Source: Chitinophaga barathri
GTDB taxonomy: Bacteria; Bacteroidota; Bacteroidia; Chitinophagales; Chitinophagaceae
DNA length: 64,000 nt
Direction of reading: 5' to 3'
NCBI RefSeq assembly: GCF_003807585.1
Contig: NZ_RMBX01000004.1
Location: forward strand, 248,001 to 312,000
Every line of letters starts with the position of its first letter. Position 1 is the first letter of the stretch. A program made the translations under genes and the position numbers. This document shows, piece by piece, positions 1 through 7,894 of this stretch. The notes under the pieces are model-generated. The model was not told the DNA's origin and made no database searches. It saw only the letters and a list, made by a program, of their open reading frames with translations.

Positions 1-2
1 AT

Positions 3-647
3 ATGAGTCAAGTCAAAGTAGCCTGTTTTTCCATTTCCCTGGACGGATTTGGCGCAGGTGTTAAACAGGATAAGGCCGAACCCCTGGGAGTAGGAGGGGA
101 AGAACTGCACAACTGGATATTCCCGACAAAAATGTTCCGGAAGCTGGGACGTAAAGATGACGGAACGGGAGGCCTGGATAATACATTCGTGGAGAAGTCA
201 TTTGAAAACGTTGGCGCCTGGATCATGGGACGGAATATGTTCGGGCCGGTCCGCGGCCGCTGGCCGGATGATGCATGGAAAGGCTGGTGGGGCGAAGATC
301 CGCCTTATCATGTCCCGGTGTTTGTTTTGACCCATCACCCCAGAAAACCCGTAACCATGAAAGGAGGCACAACATTCCATTTTGTTACCGGTGGCATCGA
401 AGCTGCGTTACAGGAAGCCCAAAAGGTGGCGAACGGGAAAGGCATCCGTATCGGCGGCGGGGTGTCCACTATAAGACAATACTTACAGGCAGGCCTGATC
501 GACGAACTGCACCTGGCAATTTCACCCCTCTTTTTGGGTTCGGGAGAGCATTTGTTTTCAGGGATCGATATGATAGCGCTGGGTTACAACCAGGTAGAAA
601 CCATGGCTGGTGAAAATGCGACGCACATTATCATAAAGAAGGGATAA
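3..647 (+). CDS. Dihydrofolate reductase family protein (RibD C-terminal-like)
   Basis: A 214-residue protein of the RibD C-terminal/DHFR-like reductase fold, expected to be a cytoplasmic NADPH-dependent reductase of unknown substrate. The family signature is visible: an N-terminal strand with SLDGF (residues 12-16), IMGRNMFGP (74-82), and a glycine-rich nucleotide-binding GGG (151-153) followed by the typical xLIDELHLxxxPxxLGxGxxLF end. The length fits the single-domain bacterial members rather than the bifunctional RibD. The ATG at position 3 matches the usual N-terminus, so the gene is probably complete, although its promoter lies outside the window. It is followed by a likely terminator and is not obviously in an operon. 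The family call is firm; the substrate cannot be inferred. Confidence 0.85.
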   Translation: MSQVKVACFSISLDGFGAGVKQDKAEPLGVGGEELHNWIFPTKMFRKLGRKDDGTGGLDNTFVEKSFENVGAWIMGRNMFGPVRGRWPDDAWKGWWGEDPPYHVPVFVLTHHPRKPVTMKGGTTFHFVTGGIEAALQEAQKVANGKGIRIGGGVSTIRQYLQAGLIDELHLAISPLFLGSGEHLFSGIDMIALGYNQVETMAGENATHIIIKKG

Positions 648-666
648 GCGAAAAGACTAACTGCCT

Positions 667-700
667 GTCCATCTTTGCATTTGGATGGGCTGTCATTTTT
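667..700 (+). terminator. Putative rho-independent terminator
   Basis: A 7-bp stem (667-673 with 684-690, one G-T pair) with a 10-nt loop is followed by a short T tract ending at 700. It lies 20 bases after the reductase stop codon and fits as its terminator. Confidence 0.45.
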
Positions 701-737
701 AGATATCTTGGCGCATTAAACCTGGAAGGACATTTAG

Positions 738-1850
738 ATGGATACGAACAAAACCGCCACAACTATACTGCAAACAAAACAGCATTTCGAAATTCTCGAC
801 GGATTAAGGGGCGTTGCCTCCCTGGCGGTCGTAATATTCCATTTTATGGAATGGGTGTTCACCGATTTAAGCCAGAACTTCATCGGGCATGGTTTTTTAG
901 CGGTCGATTTTTTCTTCTGCCTTTCAGGATTTGTGATCGGATATGCCTATGACGACCGCCTTGCAAAAATGGGCGTCCTTGAGTTTTTTAAATCGAGGGT
1001 CATCAGGCTGCACCCGCTGGTGATAGCTGGATCGGTGCTGGGTCTGCTGGCATTTTTATTCGACCCGTTTGGCGGGCATCCCGAATCATACAGCACCGGT
1101 AAGATCATCCTGGCATTTGTCAGCTCGCTATTGCTGATCCCCATGCCCGCCATAGCCGACCGCGGATATAACCTGTTCAGCTTCAACGCACCGGCCTGGT
1201 CGTTGTTTTGGGAATATGTCGCCAACATCGTTTACGCATTTGTACTGTGCAGGCTCAAACGCGGCTACCTGGTGGTGTTAACCATCATTGCGGCCATGGC
1301 GATCTGCTGGGTGTGTTACCGTTCCGGCAACTTACTGGGCGGCTGGAGCGGCCCCACCTTTTGGGACGGGAGCGCCCGGATATCGTATTCTTTTATGGCG
1401 GGATTGTTGATTTACCGTTCCAACTGGATCATTAAAAACAAGCTGGGCTTCGTCGGCCTGGCCATATTATTATCCCTGGCCTTTATCATGCCCTTCTCGG
1501 AATGGAACTGGTTATCCGAATCCCTGGTGGTACTGTTTTATTTTCCTTTGCTCATAGCTTTGGGCGCCGGAGCTACGTTAAAACCCGCCTTTAAAAAGCT
1601 CTGCGTTTTTTCCGGGAAGATCTCTTACCCGTTGTACATGACGCATTATGCCGTTTTATGGATGTTCGGCAATTATTACACCAGCCATAAGCCCGGCAAT
1701 ATGCAGCTGGCTTTCATCGTCATTTCCGGGGTCATCCTGCTGGTGGGAGCGGCGTACCTGGTGATGGTGTTTTATGATATCCCCGTGAGGAAGTATTTAA
1801 ACGATAAACGGAAGGAAAGGCTGGTCAGGCAGAAGGTCGGAGGGAATTAA
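738..1850 (+). CDS. Acyltransferase family 3 membrane protein
   Basis: A 370-residue polytopic membrane protein of the acyltransferase-3 (OafA/NodX/YrhL-like) family, which transfers acyl groups to extracytoplasmic carbohydrates or other acceptors. The N-terminus has the hallmark LDGLRGVASLAVVIFHF segment, with the conserved Arg and the His of the first membrane helix, and HGFLAVDFFFCLSGFVIG follows. About ten hydrophobic segments run to the C-terminus, which ends in a basic tail typical of the family. There is no SGNH hydrolase domain, so it is the short form. It stands alone between the DHFR-like gene and a convergent MocR gene. The acceptor is unknown. Confidence 0.9.
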   Translation: MDTNKTATTILQTKQHFEILDGLRGVASLAVVIFHFMEWVFTDLSQNFIGHGFLAVDFFFCLSGFVIGYAYDDRLAKMGVLEFFKSRVIRLHPLVIAGSVLGLLAFLFDPFGGHPESYSTGKIILAFVSSLLLIPMPAIADRGYNLFSFNAPAWSLFWEYVANIVYAFVLCRLKRGYLVVLTIIAAMAICWVCYRSGNLLGGWSGPTFWDGSARISYSFMAGLLIYRSNWIIKNKLGFVGLAILLSLAFIMPFSEWNWLSESLVVLFYFPLLIALGAGATLKPAFKKLCVFSGKISYPLYMTHYAVLWMFGNYYTSHKPGNMQLAFIVISGVILLVGAAYLVMVFYDIPVRKYLNDKRKERLVRQKVGGN

Positions 1851-1907
1851 TCCCGGCGGGATCACGAAAGCAGACAATATTTAAAGCCGCATAAAACGTA
1901 GTGTTCA

Positions 1908-3425
1908 TCAAAATCTCCTTCCGGATATAAGGGCCTGTTTCCATATATCAATCGCCCCGGCCATTTCTGTTTCATCCAGGGAACAATAACCTATGCGTAT
2001 GAAGTCATTCGGTAAAGAAACATTAGGCTTAAAAAAATAACGGCTGCCATCACTGATCTCTAACCCCAACTTTTCTGCATGCAGGGCAACCTCCCGGGCA
2101 CTTATATTTTTTCCGTAGGCCGCCCAGATGGCCAATCCACCGTTCGGCCGGTCAAACGTAAGATAATCTCCCAACTGCTCTCGCAGCAACCGGCAAGTAT
2201 TGTCCAACCGCCCCTGATAGATCTTATATGATTTTTTGATGTGCCGGGAAATTTCACCGGTGCTCAAAAGTTCGGCGATCGCTTCTTCCAGCAACTGTTC
2301 ACCTTGCCGGTCAATTAATTTACGAAGGGCGGCGGCTTCGTTTATCATCACTTCAGGGGCCACCATAAACCCGATCCGGATACCGGGCGCAATGCTTTTG
2401 CAAAAGGAACCTACATAAATGATATGTCCGCCCGTATCCAGGCTTGCCAGCGGTAAAAGAGGGTTACTGGTAAAGTGATAATCAAAATCATAATCATCTT
2501 CAAGCAATGCAAAACGGTACTTGCGGGCGAGGTTCATCAGCCGCATCCGCCGCTCCGCACTCAGGGTGACCGTAGTAGGCCGGTGGTGATGCGGGATAAT
2601 ATAGATCATCTTGGGCGCTTTCTTTTTACACAACTGCTCAATCCTGTCTACATCCATACCCTCTTTATCTACCGGAATAAATACCAGGTTCGCTCCCGCC
2701 AGCTTAAAGGTTTGATTCGCGTCCATATAACCAGGCTCCGGTACAAATACCGTGTCCCCGGGGCGGACGAGCAGCTGCGTAGTCAAATAGATGCCCATCG
2801 CCGTCCCTTTGGTGACCAGTATTTCTTTTTCTGTGACCTGCATGCCCCTGGTCTTGTTTAAAAATGTAGCAAGTTCTACCCTGAGACGATAGGAACCTTG
2901 TTCCGGGCCATACATGAGCAACCGATTTGTAAAGCGGCTCTTCCCAAATCTTCTGTATTCCCGTACCAGCTGCTCGATAGGGGCAATTCTGGGATCAGGA
3001 AAACCGTCATCGATCTTATACAAAGGCGCCTTAGCTCCTGGGATATCGATTTCCACATTGGGGTCTATCCTAGTTGCTCCGTTAGAAGGTCGTTTTATGA
3101 TCAGGGGAAAGCCCGGCTGCCGGCTTCGTGTCGTATTGGGAGGCACTGCACGGGCAGCCGTATCCGGCAGCTGCCTGGAAACATATACGCCACTTCTGTC
3201 CTTTGTTTCCACCCAGCCTTGCGCGCCCAGTTCCTCATAGGTCGCCACCACTGTTTTGCGATTGAGCTGCAGGGCCTGCGCCAGTTCACGGGAAGAGGGG
3301 AGGGCCTCCCCGGGTTTCAGAATGCCGCGGCAGATCAGCTGGATGATTTCCGATTCCAATTGCAGGTACAATGGACTATGCTGCCCGTCTTTTTTAAATG
3401 AAATTGCAAGGAATTTTTTAATCAT
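1908..3425 (-). CDS. MocR-type regulator: GntR HTH fused to class I aminotransferase
   Basis: A 505-residue MocR/PdxR-type transcription factor. The GntR winged helix covers about residues 14-84 (PLYLQLESEIIQLI through VYVS), followed by a linker and a fold-type I aminotransferase domain. The PLP-binding lysine is visible as K343 in SFCKS, with the EDDYDFDYHF block at 309-318. Such proteins usually sense PLP or amino acid-related ligands and often control a divergent gene. Here the divergent neighbour is the quinone-oxidoreductase-like gene at 3656, with 230 bases between them, making it the natural candidate target along with autoregulation. This regulatory link is inference; no operator was identified. 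Confidence 0.9.
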   Translation of the reverse strand: MIKKFLAISFKKDGQHSPLYLQLESEIIQLICRGILKPGEALPSSRELAQALQLNRKTVVATYEELGAQGWVETKDRSGVYVSRQLPDTAARAVPPNTTRSRQPGFPLIIKRPSNGATRIDPNVEIDIPGAKAPLYKIDDGFPDPRIAPIEQLVREYRRFGKSRFTNRLLMYGPEQGSYRLRVELATFLNKTRGMQVTEKEILVTKGTAMGIYLTTQLLVRPGDTVFVPEPGYMDANQTFKLAGANLVFIPVDKEGMDVDRIEQLCKKKAPKMIYIIPHHHRPTTVTLSAERRMRLMNLARKYRFALLEDDYDFDYHFTSNPLLPLASLDTGGHIIYVGSFCKSIAPGIRIGFMVAPEVMINEAAALRKLIDRQGEQLLEEAIAELLSTGEISRHIKKSYKIYQGRLDNTCRLLREQLGDYLTFDRPNGGLAIWAAYGKNISAREVALHAEKLGLEISDGSRYFFKPNVSLPNDFIRIGYCSLDETEMAGAIDIWKQALISGRRF

Positions 3426-3581
3426 AACTGGACCCCTGAATATTTTGAAATTGGACCCTCAAGGTAACCAAAATTGCACATAATTTTATGTGGGGAATGC
3501 ATAAGATCATAGGTACAACTTTTGGTATAAAATCTTGCTGAAATGCAGTAATGATCAGTGTTAACGCTAAAAACTAAAAAG

Positions 3582-3659
3582 ATGAAAACAGTTGTGTATG
3601 GCAACGTTTTTTCAGTAAACGGATGGTTGCCGATAAACAAAAAAGGAGGTGTATTATGA
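3582..3659 (+). CDS. Possible 25-codon leader ORF overlapping the next start
   Basis: A short reading frame from ATG at 3582 (starting MKTVVYGN) ends in TGA at 3657-3659, sharing ATGA with the start codon of the oxidoreductase at 3656. Its last codons (K-K-G-G-V-L) encode the strong AGGAGG ribosome-binding site, so the frame could be accidental. If it is translated, the ATGA overlap would couple it to the downstream gene. No homologue is recognised. Treat it as a candidate only. Confidence 0.2.
   Translation: MKTVVYGNVFSVNGWLPINKKGGVL
3644..3649 (+). promoter_or_regulatory. Strong Shine-Dalgarno site AGGAGG
   Basis: AGGAGG six bases before the ATG at 3656 decides the start of the oxidoreductase against an in-frame ATG at 3623. 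Such a consensus site is rare among the other genes of this window and is unusual for Bacteroidota, where initiation depends little on it. Confidence 0.75.
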
Positions 3660-4594
3660 AAGCTATTGTTGTAACGGACCGGGCTGCGGGAACAGCCGGG
3701 ATGAAACTGGTAGAACGGCCCGAACCCCAGGGGCTTGGTGACCTCACGGGCGCGAACTACGGCGATGTCGTTGTGCAGGTGTATGCATCAGGATTCACCG
3801 GGGATGAGCTGTCCTGGCCCTCGACCTGGGTTGACCGCCTAGGCCGCGACAGGACGCCTACGATCCCCGGCCACGAGGTGGCCGGAGTGGTTACCGCTCT
3901 CAGCTATGGAACGACGGGGCTGTCGGTAGGGCAGCGGGTATTCGGCCTCACGGACTGGACCCGCGACGGCACACTGGCGGAGTATGTAGCTGTCGAGGCA
4001 CGCAACCTTGCGCCGCTGCCGGGCGATGTTGACTTCACGGTGGGCGCAGCCCTCGTAATGCCGGGCCTGACCGCGTGGCAAGGATTGTTCGAGCACGGCC
4101 GCCTTCGTGCGGGACAAACCGTTCTCGTGCACGGTGCGGCGGGCGTAGTCGGTTCTATGGCCACCCAGCTCGCAAGGGAGGCCGGCGCGTACGTGATCGG
4201 CACCGGACGGGCTTCCAGCCGTCAGACGGCGCTCGACTTCGGCGCGCAGGAGTTCGTGGACCTGGAGAACGATGCCCTGGAAGATATTGGCGGAGTTGAT
4301 CTTGTTTTTGATGTCCTCGGCGGAGATATCGTAACGCGTTCTGCGGCCGTGATCCGCCCCGGAGGAACGCTGGTGACCATCGCCGGCCCGACCGAGGCAC
4401 GTCCAGTCAACGGCCATACGGTAGACTTTGTCGTTGTACCCGATCGCGCCCAGTTGATTGCGCTCGTTCAGCGGGTGCGGGAGGGACAGCTGCGTACGAA
4501 TATCGGCACCATCGATACCCTCGACGATGCTGTTGCCGCCTTTAATCCGGCCAAGCGTGCTAATGGGAAGACAATCATCCGCGTTCGTCCGTAA
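3656..4594 (+). CDS. NADP-dependent MDR/quinone oxidoreductase-like protein
   Basis: A 312-residue medium-chain dehydrogenase/reductase of the zinc-independent quinone oxidoreductase type. The N-terminal GroES-like part contains GHEVAGVVTAL, and the Rossmann part contains HGAAGVVGSMATQLA, the family's nucleotide-binding signature, then LVFDVLGGD. The structural zinc cysteines are absent. The expected reaction is NAD(P)H-dependent reduction of a quinone or enone. Base use differs from its neighbours: the gene is clearly richer in G+C, with many GCG, CGC and GGC codons, and it has a consensus Shine-Dalgarno. Both features suggest recent acquisition from a high-GC donor. It is divergent from the MocR regulator, which may control it. 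OsmC follows 58 bases downstream. Confidence 0.85.
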   Translation: MKAIVVTDRAAGTAGMKLVERPEPQGLGDLTGANYGDVVVQVYASGFTGDELSWPSTWVDRLGRDRTPTIPGHEVAGVVTALSYGTTGLSVGQRVFGLTDWTRDGTLAEYVAVEARNLAPLPGDVDFTVGAALVMPGLTAWQGLFEHGRLRAGQTVLVHGAAGVVGSMATQLAREAGAYVIGTGRASSRQTALDFGAQEFVDLENDALEDIGGVDLVFDVLGGDIVTRSAAVIRPGGTLVTIAGPTEARPVNGHTVDFVVVPDRAQLIALVQRVREGQLRTNIGTIDTLDDAVAAFNPAKRANGKTIIRVRP

Positions 4595-4652
4595 AACGGT
4601 CTGAAATCCCAGGATCTTTAATGCTTATTTGTCGAAGTTAAAATCTAAAATA

Positions 4653-5168
4653 ATGATTCGTAAAAAACAAACCCTACGTTTGTTTCCAAAAGATATAACA
4701 GGTGATATCATCAAAGACCGCCAGGAAGTTACCGTCAACTGGCGTGCAGGCGAGCTGGTGCTCGATGAACCTACATTCAACGGGGGTAAAGATATCGGCC
4801 CCGATCCGTTTACGACTGTCTTGTCCGGCCTGGTAGGCTGTACATTGACGACCTTGCGTATGTATATTAAAAAGAAAGAATGGGATATCACAGACATACA
4901 TTGCTCAGTGAATATGCTCCAACAAACAGAGCCATTTAAAACTTCCGTTTTCAGGACACTTTCGTTCGGTCAGCCCGTAACTGATGGGCAAAAAGAACGG
5001 CTACTCTGGATTGCAATGAATTGCCCGGTTGCAAAGCTGCTCCAGGGAGAGATCAACATAGATACGCGGCTGTCTGATGACCCAACTGTGCCGGCAGGTA
5101 TGGGAAACTATCCTCCATTGGATCAGGCTTCTACCGATGCTACAGAAGGCTATGCGACCCAGTTATGA
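4653..5168 (+). CDS. OsmC family peroxide-reductase-like protein
   Basis: A 171-residue OsmC/Ohr-like protein. The two redox cysteines of the family are visible, one in the helix LVGCTLTTLRMYIKK and the other in MNCPVAKLL. These proteins reduce organic hydroperoxides with dihydrolipoyl or similar thiol donors in the cytoplasm. The ATG at 4653 is preferred; a TTG at 4629 would add eight residues that look like non-coding leader. The gene follows the oxidoreductase in the same direction and could be cotranscribed with it, which would group two redox enzymes. It converges on the flavin monooxygenase gene on the other strand. The specific substrate is unknown. Confidence 0.85.
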   Translation: MIRKKQTLRLFPKDITGDIIKDRQEVTVNWRAGELVLDEPTFNGGKDIGPDPFTTVLSGLVGCTLTTLRMYIKKKEWDITDIHCSVNMLQQTEPFKTSVFRTLSFGQPVTDGQKERLLWIAMNCPVAKLLQGEINIDTRLSDDPTVPAGMGNYPPLDQASTDATEGYATQL

Positions 5169-5209
5169 GAATGCGAAAAAATTAAGGGGACTACCTATTT
5201 TTATTTTTC

Positions 5210-6367
5210 CTATTCATCCACCCCCTGGCTAAAAAACGCCAGCATTTGTTCCAGCGCCGTTTCCGAGTGCATTTTTTCGCCGTTTTCCAACGTATCCTGC
5301 GTGGCTGCCGCGCCTCTTGCGATCATTTGTGTTTCAAAATGTGAGATGGCGGTCTTTATATCCGGAAATTGATCACCGGTTAAACATGCTGCCAGTTCAA
5401 ATGCATCCTGCATGGCTACATTTGCTCCTTCGCCGGCAAACGGAGGCATACGGTGCGCCGCATCGCCGATCATCGTAAGGTTTTCCTGCGTTTCCCAGGT
5501 TTGATCCAGGGGGAAATAATACTGCGGGCGGGGAATAAAAAAGGATTCTTCGCCCATGAAAAATTCGTACCATGCATCGCTCCAGCCTGCAAATTCTTTT
5601 TTGAACCAGGCCAAAGCCTGCGCTTTGTTTTTGAAATCAATGCCGCTTTGTGTCACCCAATTTTCGGGTACTTTGGAACTCGCTACAAACATAATGGAAC
5701 CATCGCCTTTAGTGCCGTACCCGATAAATTGCTCATTGCCAAAAGCCATCACTTTTCCGCCTTTTGTAAATTCAAATAGTTTCGGTGCATTGATGTCTGC
5801 GTGATAGATATTTCCTTCGATCAGGGTAATGCCGGAATAGACGGGCTGAATAACGCTGATATATGGACGGATCCTGGAATTGGCGCCGTCGGCACCGATA
5901 ACGATGTCGGCATAGGCACTGGAGCCGTTATTAAAATGCAGGACCCAGCCATTGTTCTTGTTTTCCATAGAAACGAAATGGCTGTCCCATATGATGGTGC
6001 CGGGTTTCAGCGAGTTCAGCAAAATGTCCCGCAAAGGAGCGCGGTCGATCTCGGGGCGGTGTTCCGTAACCGGTTTTTCGGTGTTGTGATCATCCAGCAG
6101 GATATGGAGCGATGGATCCACAATGCGCGTCCTGCCGGCAATGGGGCGGTGGTGTGCATAAAAGGCATCCAGCAGCCCCGCACGTTTCATGGCTTCCAGG
6201 CCGGTTCCTTCATGCAGGTCGAGCGTAGATCCCTGGACGCGTACATCGCGGCTGGCATCCCGTTCATACACATTTACATCCACGTTCTGCATTTGAAGAA
6301 GACGGGCGAGGGTTAATCCGCCCATTCCACCGCCTACAATGGCTATTTTTTTATTTTGTACTAACAT
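5210..6367 (-). CDS. FAD-dependent monooxygenase, TetX-like
   Basis: A 385-residue class A flavoprotein monooxygenase. The FAD-binding GGGMGG is at residues 12-17, the substrate-ring Arg region at 36-55 (ERD..., GSTLDLH), DG-type motif ADGANS at 160-165, and GDAAHRMPPFAGEG at 301-314. Along its whole length it resembles the tetracycline-inactivating TetX family, for example VYERD, TLDLHEGTG, LRDILLNSL and TIIWD. By eye, however, residues that contact tetracycline in TetX appear changed: the family's Q192 aligns with E185, and the H234/G236 segment reads IMFVAS. It may therefore act on another aromatic or drug-like substrate. An AraC regulator lies immediately upstream on the same strand. Confidence 0.85.
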   Translation of the reverse strand: MLVQNKKIAIVGGGMGGLTLARLLQMQNVDVNVYERDASRDVRVQGSTLDLHEGTGLEAMKRAGLLDAFYAHHRPIAGRTRIVDPSLHILLDDHNTEKPVTEHRPEIDRAPLRDILLNSLKPGTIIWDSHFVSMENKNNGWVLHFNNGSSAYADIVIGADGANSRIRPYISVIQPVYSGITLIEGNIYHADINAPKLFEFTKGGKVMAFGNEQFIGYGTKGDGSIMFVASSKVPENWVTQSGIDFKNKAQALAWFKKEFAGWSDAWYEFFMGEESFFIPRPQYYFPLDQTWETQENLTMIGDAAHRMPPFAGEGANVAMQDAFELAACLTGDQFPDIKTAISHFETQMIARGAAATQDTLENGEKMHSETALEQMLAFFSQGVDE

Positions 6368-6392
6368 AATTTCGGGTTCTGAATTTATGCGA

Positions 6393-6400
6393 CAAAATTA
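6393..6400 (-). promoter_or_regulatory. Possible -7 promoter element of the flavin monooxygenase
   Basis: On the minus strand this reads TAATTTTG, a full match to the Bacteroidota -7 consensus TAnnTTTG, 26 bases before the monooxygenase start. It overlaps the end of the upstream AraC gene. No clear -33 TTTG was found. Confidence 0.35.
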
Positions 6401-7153
6401 TTTTGATGTGAGGGAGGATAATAGTATAAATCGGTCGTTTTTATTTTTTAACAATTCTTTAGGTACTACGCCGGTGAACTTTTTTATCTCTTTGATGAAG
6501 TGCGTCTGGTCGAAATAATTCTCCCTGGGGAAAAGTTTCCCTTCCGCTATATGTTCCAGGGAAGCACGAAAACGGAGTATGCTGCAATAGGTTTTTAATG
6601 AAATACCGAATTGCTGGTTAAAATAACGGTTGATCTGGCGGCTGCTCCAAAAGACTTTTTCGGAAAGTTCTTTTACCGTGATGGAACCTTTTGAGGCGTA
6701 GATCAGTTCAAACAAGTTTTGTTTTCGTTTATCAATTTCTTCCGGCAAAAGTGACTCAATTGTTTTTGTAGTTTTTTCTACAAATTTGTCGAAACGCTCC
6801 AGGTCAGTTTCCGAAAAGCCCCAAAAGCCGGGAGGGAGGTTTTTTCCATAGTTTACGATGTCCGAGATGGTTTCGCGGAACAGGTATTCCACGGCAAGTA
6901 GTTTAAAACTGACAACAAACATACAAGCCCCGGCGGGTATGACGGTTGGAATGTAATGGGTACCCACACCAAGCAGTACAATACGAAACGGGTCTGTTGC
7001 TGATTTGTAAAGGGATAGATCAATGCGTCCGTCGGGTAGTCCGATAGTTTCTTTATTACTTCCGGACCGGTTGTGCAAAAACCAGAAACTGTCTACAAAA
7101 TCTGAGAGGTTTTTGCCGGGTTTAATGATATTGTAATGCAGATCATTGTCCAT
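6398..7153 (-). CDS. AraC-family transcriptional regulator
   Basis: A 251-residue regulator with an N-terminal ligand-type domain (about 1-150, of the type that begins with a Y/F-rich LSDFVDSFWFLHN segment) and a C-terminal AraC double helix-turn-helix from about 165 to 240. The HTH part includes LSEKVFWSSRQINRYFNQQFG and the second-motif stretch FDQTHFIKEIKKFTG, both diagnostic. It precedes the flavin monooxygenase on the same strand with a 30-base gap, so the likely role is control of that enzyme, itself, or both. An inverted repeat and an 18-base repeated element lie just before its start (7158-7187). Confidence 0.88.
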   Translation of the reverse strand: MDNDLHYNIIKPGKNLSDFVDSFWFLHNRSGSNKETIGLPDGRIDLSLYKSATDPFRIVLLGVGTHYIPTVIPAGACMFVVSFKLLAVEYLFRETISDIVNYGKNLPPGFWGFSETDLERFDKFVEKTTKTIESLLPEEIDKRKQNLFELIYASKGSITVKELSEKVFWSSRQINRYFNQQFGISLKTYCSILRFRASLEHIAEGKLFPRENYFDQTHFIKEIKKFTGVVPKELLKNKNDRFILLSSLTSK

Positions 7154-7169
7154 GGGTAGTATCTTCTGG

Positions 7170-7187
7170 TTTATAAAGATACTTCAT
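7170..7187 (-). repeat. 18-bp element, copy 1, upstream of AraC gene
   Basis: The plus-strand sequence TTTATAAAGATACTTCAT occurs here and again at 7771-7788. Each copy sits 12-17 bases before a minus-strand start codon (AraC at 7153, GNAT at 7759). On the minus strand it contains TATCTTTA, close to the -7 promoter consensus. AGTATC at 7158-7163 and GATACT at 7178-7183 form an inverted repeat around this copy. Confidence 0.6.
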
Positions 7188-7759
7188 CGCGCTTTTCTCA
7201 ACATGGGCCGTAAAACAGGGGAGCTGCCGGATTGAATTTCGCCGATCACCTCGAAACCGTGACGCTCATACAGTGAAATATTCCTGGGATTGGAAGATTC
7301 GAGATAGGCGATGGATCCGTCACGGTCAACTGCCATGAGCGCTTCAGTCATCAGTGCGGATCCTGTCCCCGAACCCTGGTGCGCCGGGTCTACGCCTATC
7401 ATCGGCAGGTACCAGTGCGGTTCGGTTGGATGGAACTTTTCCATTTTCTCAAAAATTACCTCCATATCCTCTTTTATACGATCGTCAGTGTTTTTGTCGA
7501 ACAGCTGCTTTAGGGCTTCTTCATCCGATTTGGCACCGGGCGGTAACCATAAGGCAACACCGGTGAAACCATCGGCAATGTAAGCCGTCCCCTTCCCGAA
7601 CGCGCTTCCGCCAAAAGCTTTCGCTATCGAAGGAAATGCTGCCAGGTATTTTGCCGGGTCCGGCAGGGACCATCGGGCCATCGGATCAGTGCTGAATGCC
7701 AGCGTTAATACGCCAATGGCGCCGGCCTGATCCGGTGCCATTGCTGTTTTTATGATCAT
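7184..7759 (-). CDS. GNAT family N-acetyltransferase
   Basis: A 191-residue acetyltransferase of the Gcn5-related fold. The acetyl-CoA binding signature is visible in the segment IGVDPAHQGSGTGSALMTEAL (Q/R-x-x-G-x-G/A type), followed by LESSNPRNISLYERHGFEVIGE, the conserved strand and helix that close the family fold. The acceptor is unknown; the overall pattern resembles the group often found in antibiotic or polyamine modification, but nothing specific can be claimed. Its stop codon overlaps the upstream element of the AraC gene. It has its own copy of the same 18-bp element, so the two genes may be coregulated. Confidence 0.88.
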   Translation of the reverse strand: MIIKTAMAPDQAGAIGVLTLAFSTDPMARWSLPDPAKYLAAFPSIAKAFGGSAFGKGTAYIADGFTGVALWLPPGAKSDEEALKQLFDKNTDDRIKEDMEVIFEKMEKFHPTEPHWYLPMIGVDPAHQGSGTGSALMTEALMAVDRDGSIAYLESSNPRNISLYERHGFEVIGEIQSGSSPVLRPMLRKAR

Positions 7760-7770
7760 ATCGGTACGTT

Positions 7771-7788
7771 TTTATAAAGATACTTCAT
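7771..7788 (-). repeat. 18-bp element, copy 2, upstream of GNAT gene
   Basis: An exact second copy of the 18-base sequence at 7170-7187, 12 bases before the GNAT start. Its repeated placement before two adjacent minus-strand genes points to a shared promoter or operator. Confidence 0.6.
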
Positions 7789-7844
7789 TTAACGAAGCGA
7801 GTGCCATTATGGAGAATACCCCGCTTCAGCTCATCTTTTATCTA

Positions 7845-7852
7845 TAACTTTG
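7845..7852 (+). promoter_or_regulatory. Possible -7 promoter element of AraC-type gene
   Basis: TAACTTTG matches TAnnTTTG exactly, 43 bases before the ATG at 7895. No clear -33 TTTG is seen. Confidence 0.4.
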
Positions 7853-7894
7853 ACATAGGTTTGATCATCAGTAATTATTGCAAATACATTCAGT

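Noticed and set aside
4629..4652. TTG start for the OsmC gene
   Set aside because: The ATG at 4653 starts at the usual N-terminus and the added residues look like leader sequence.
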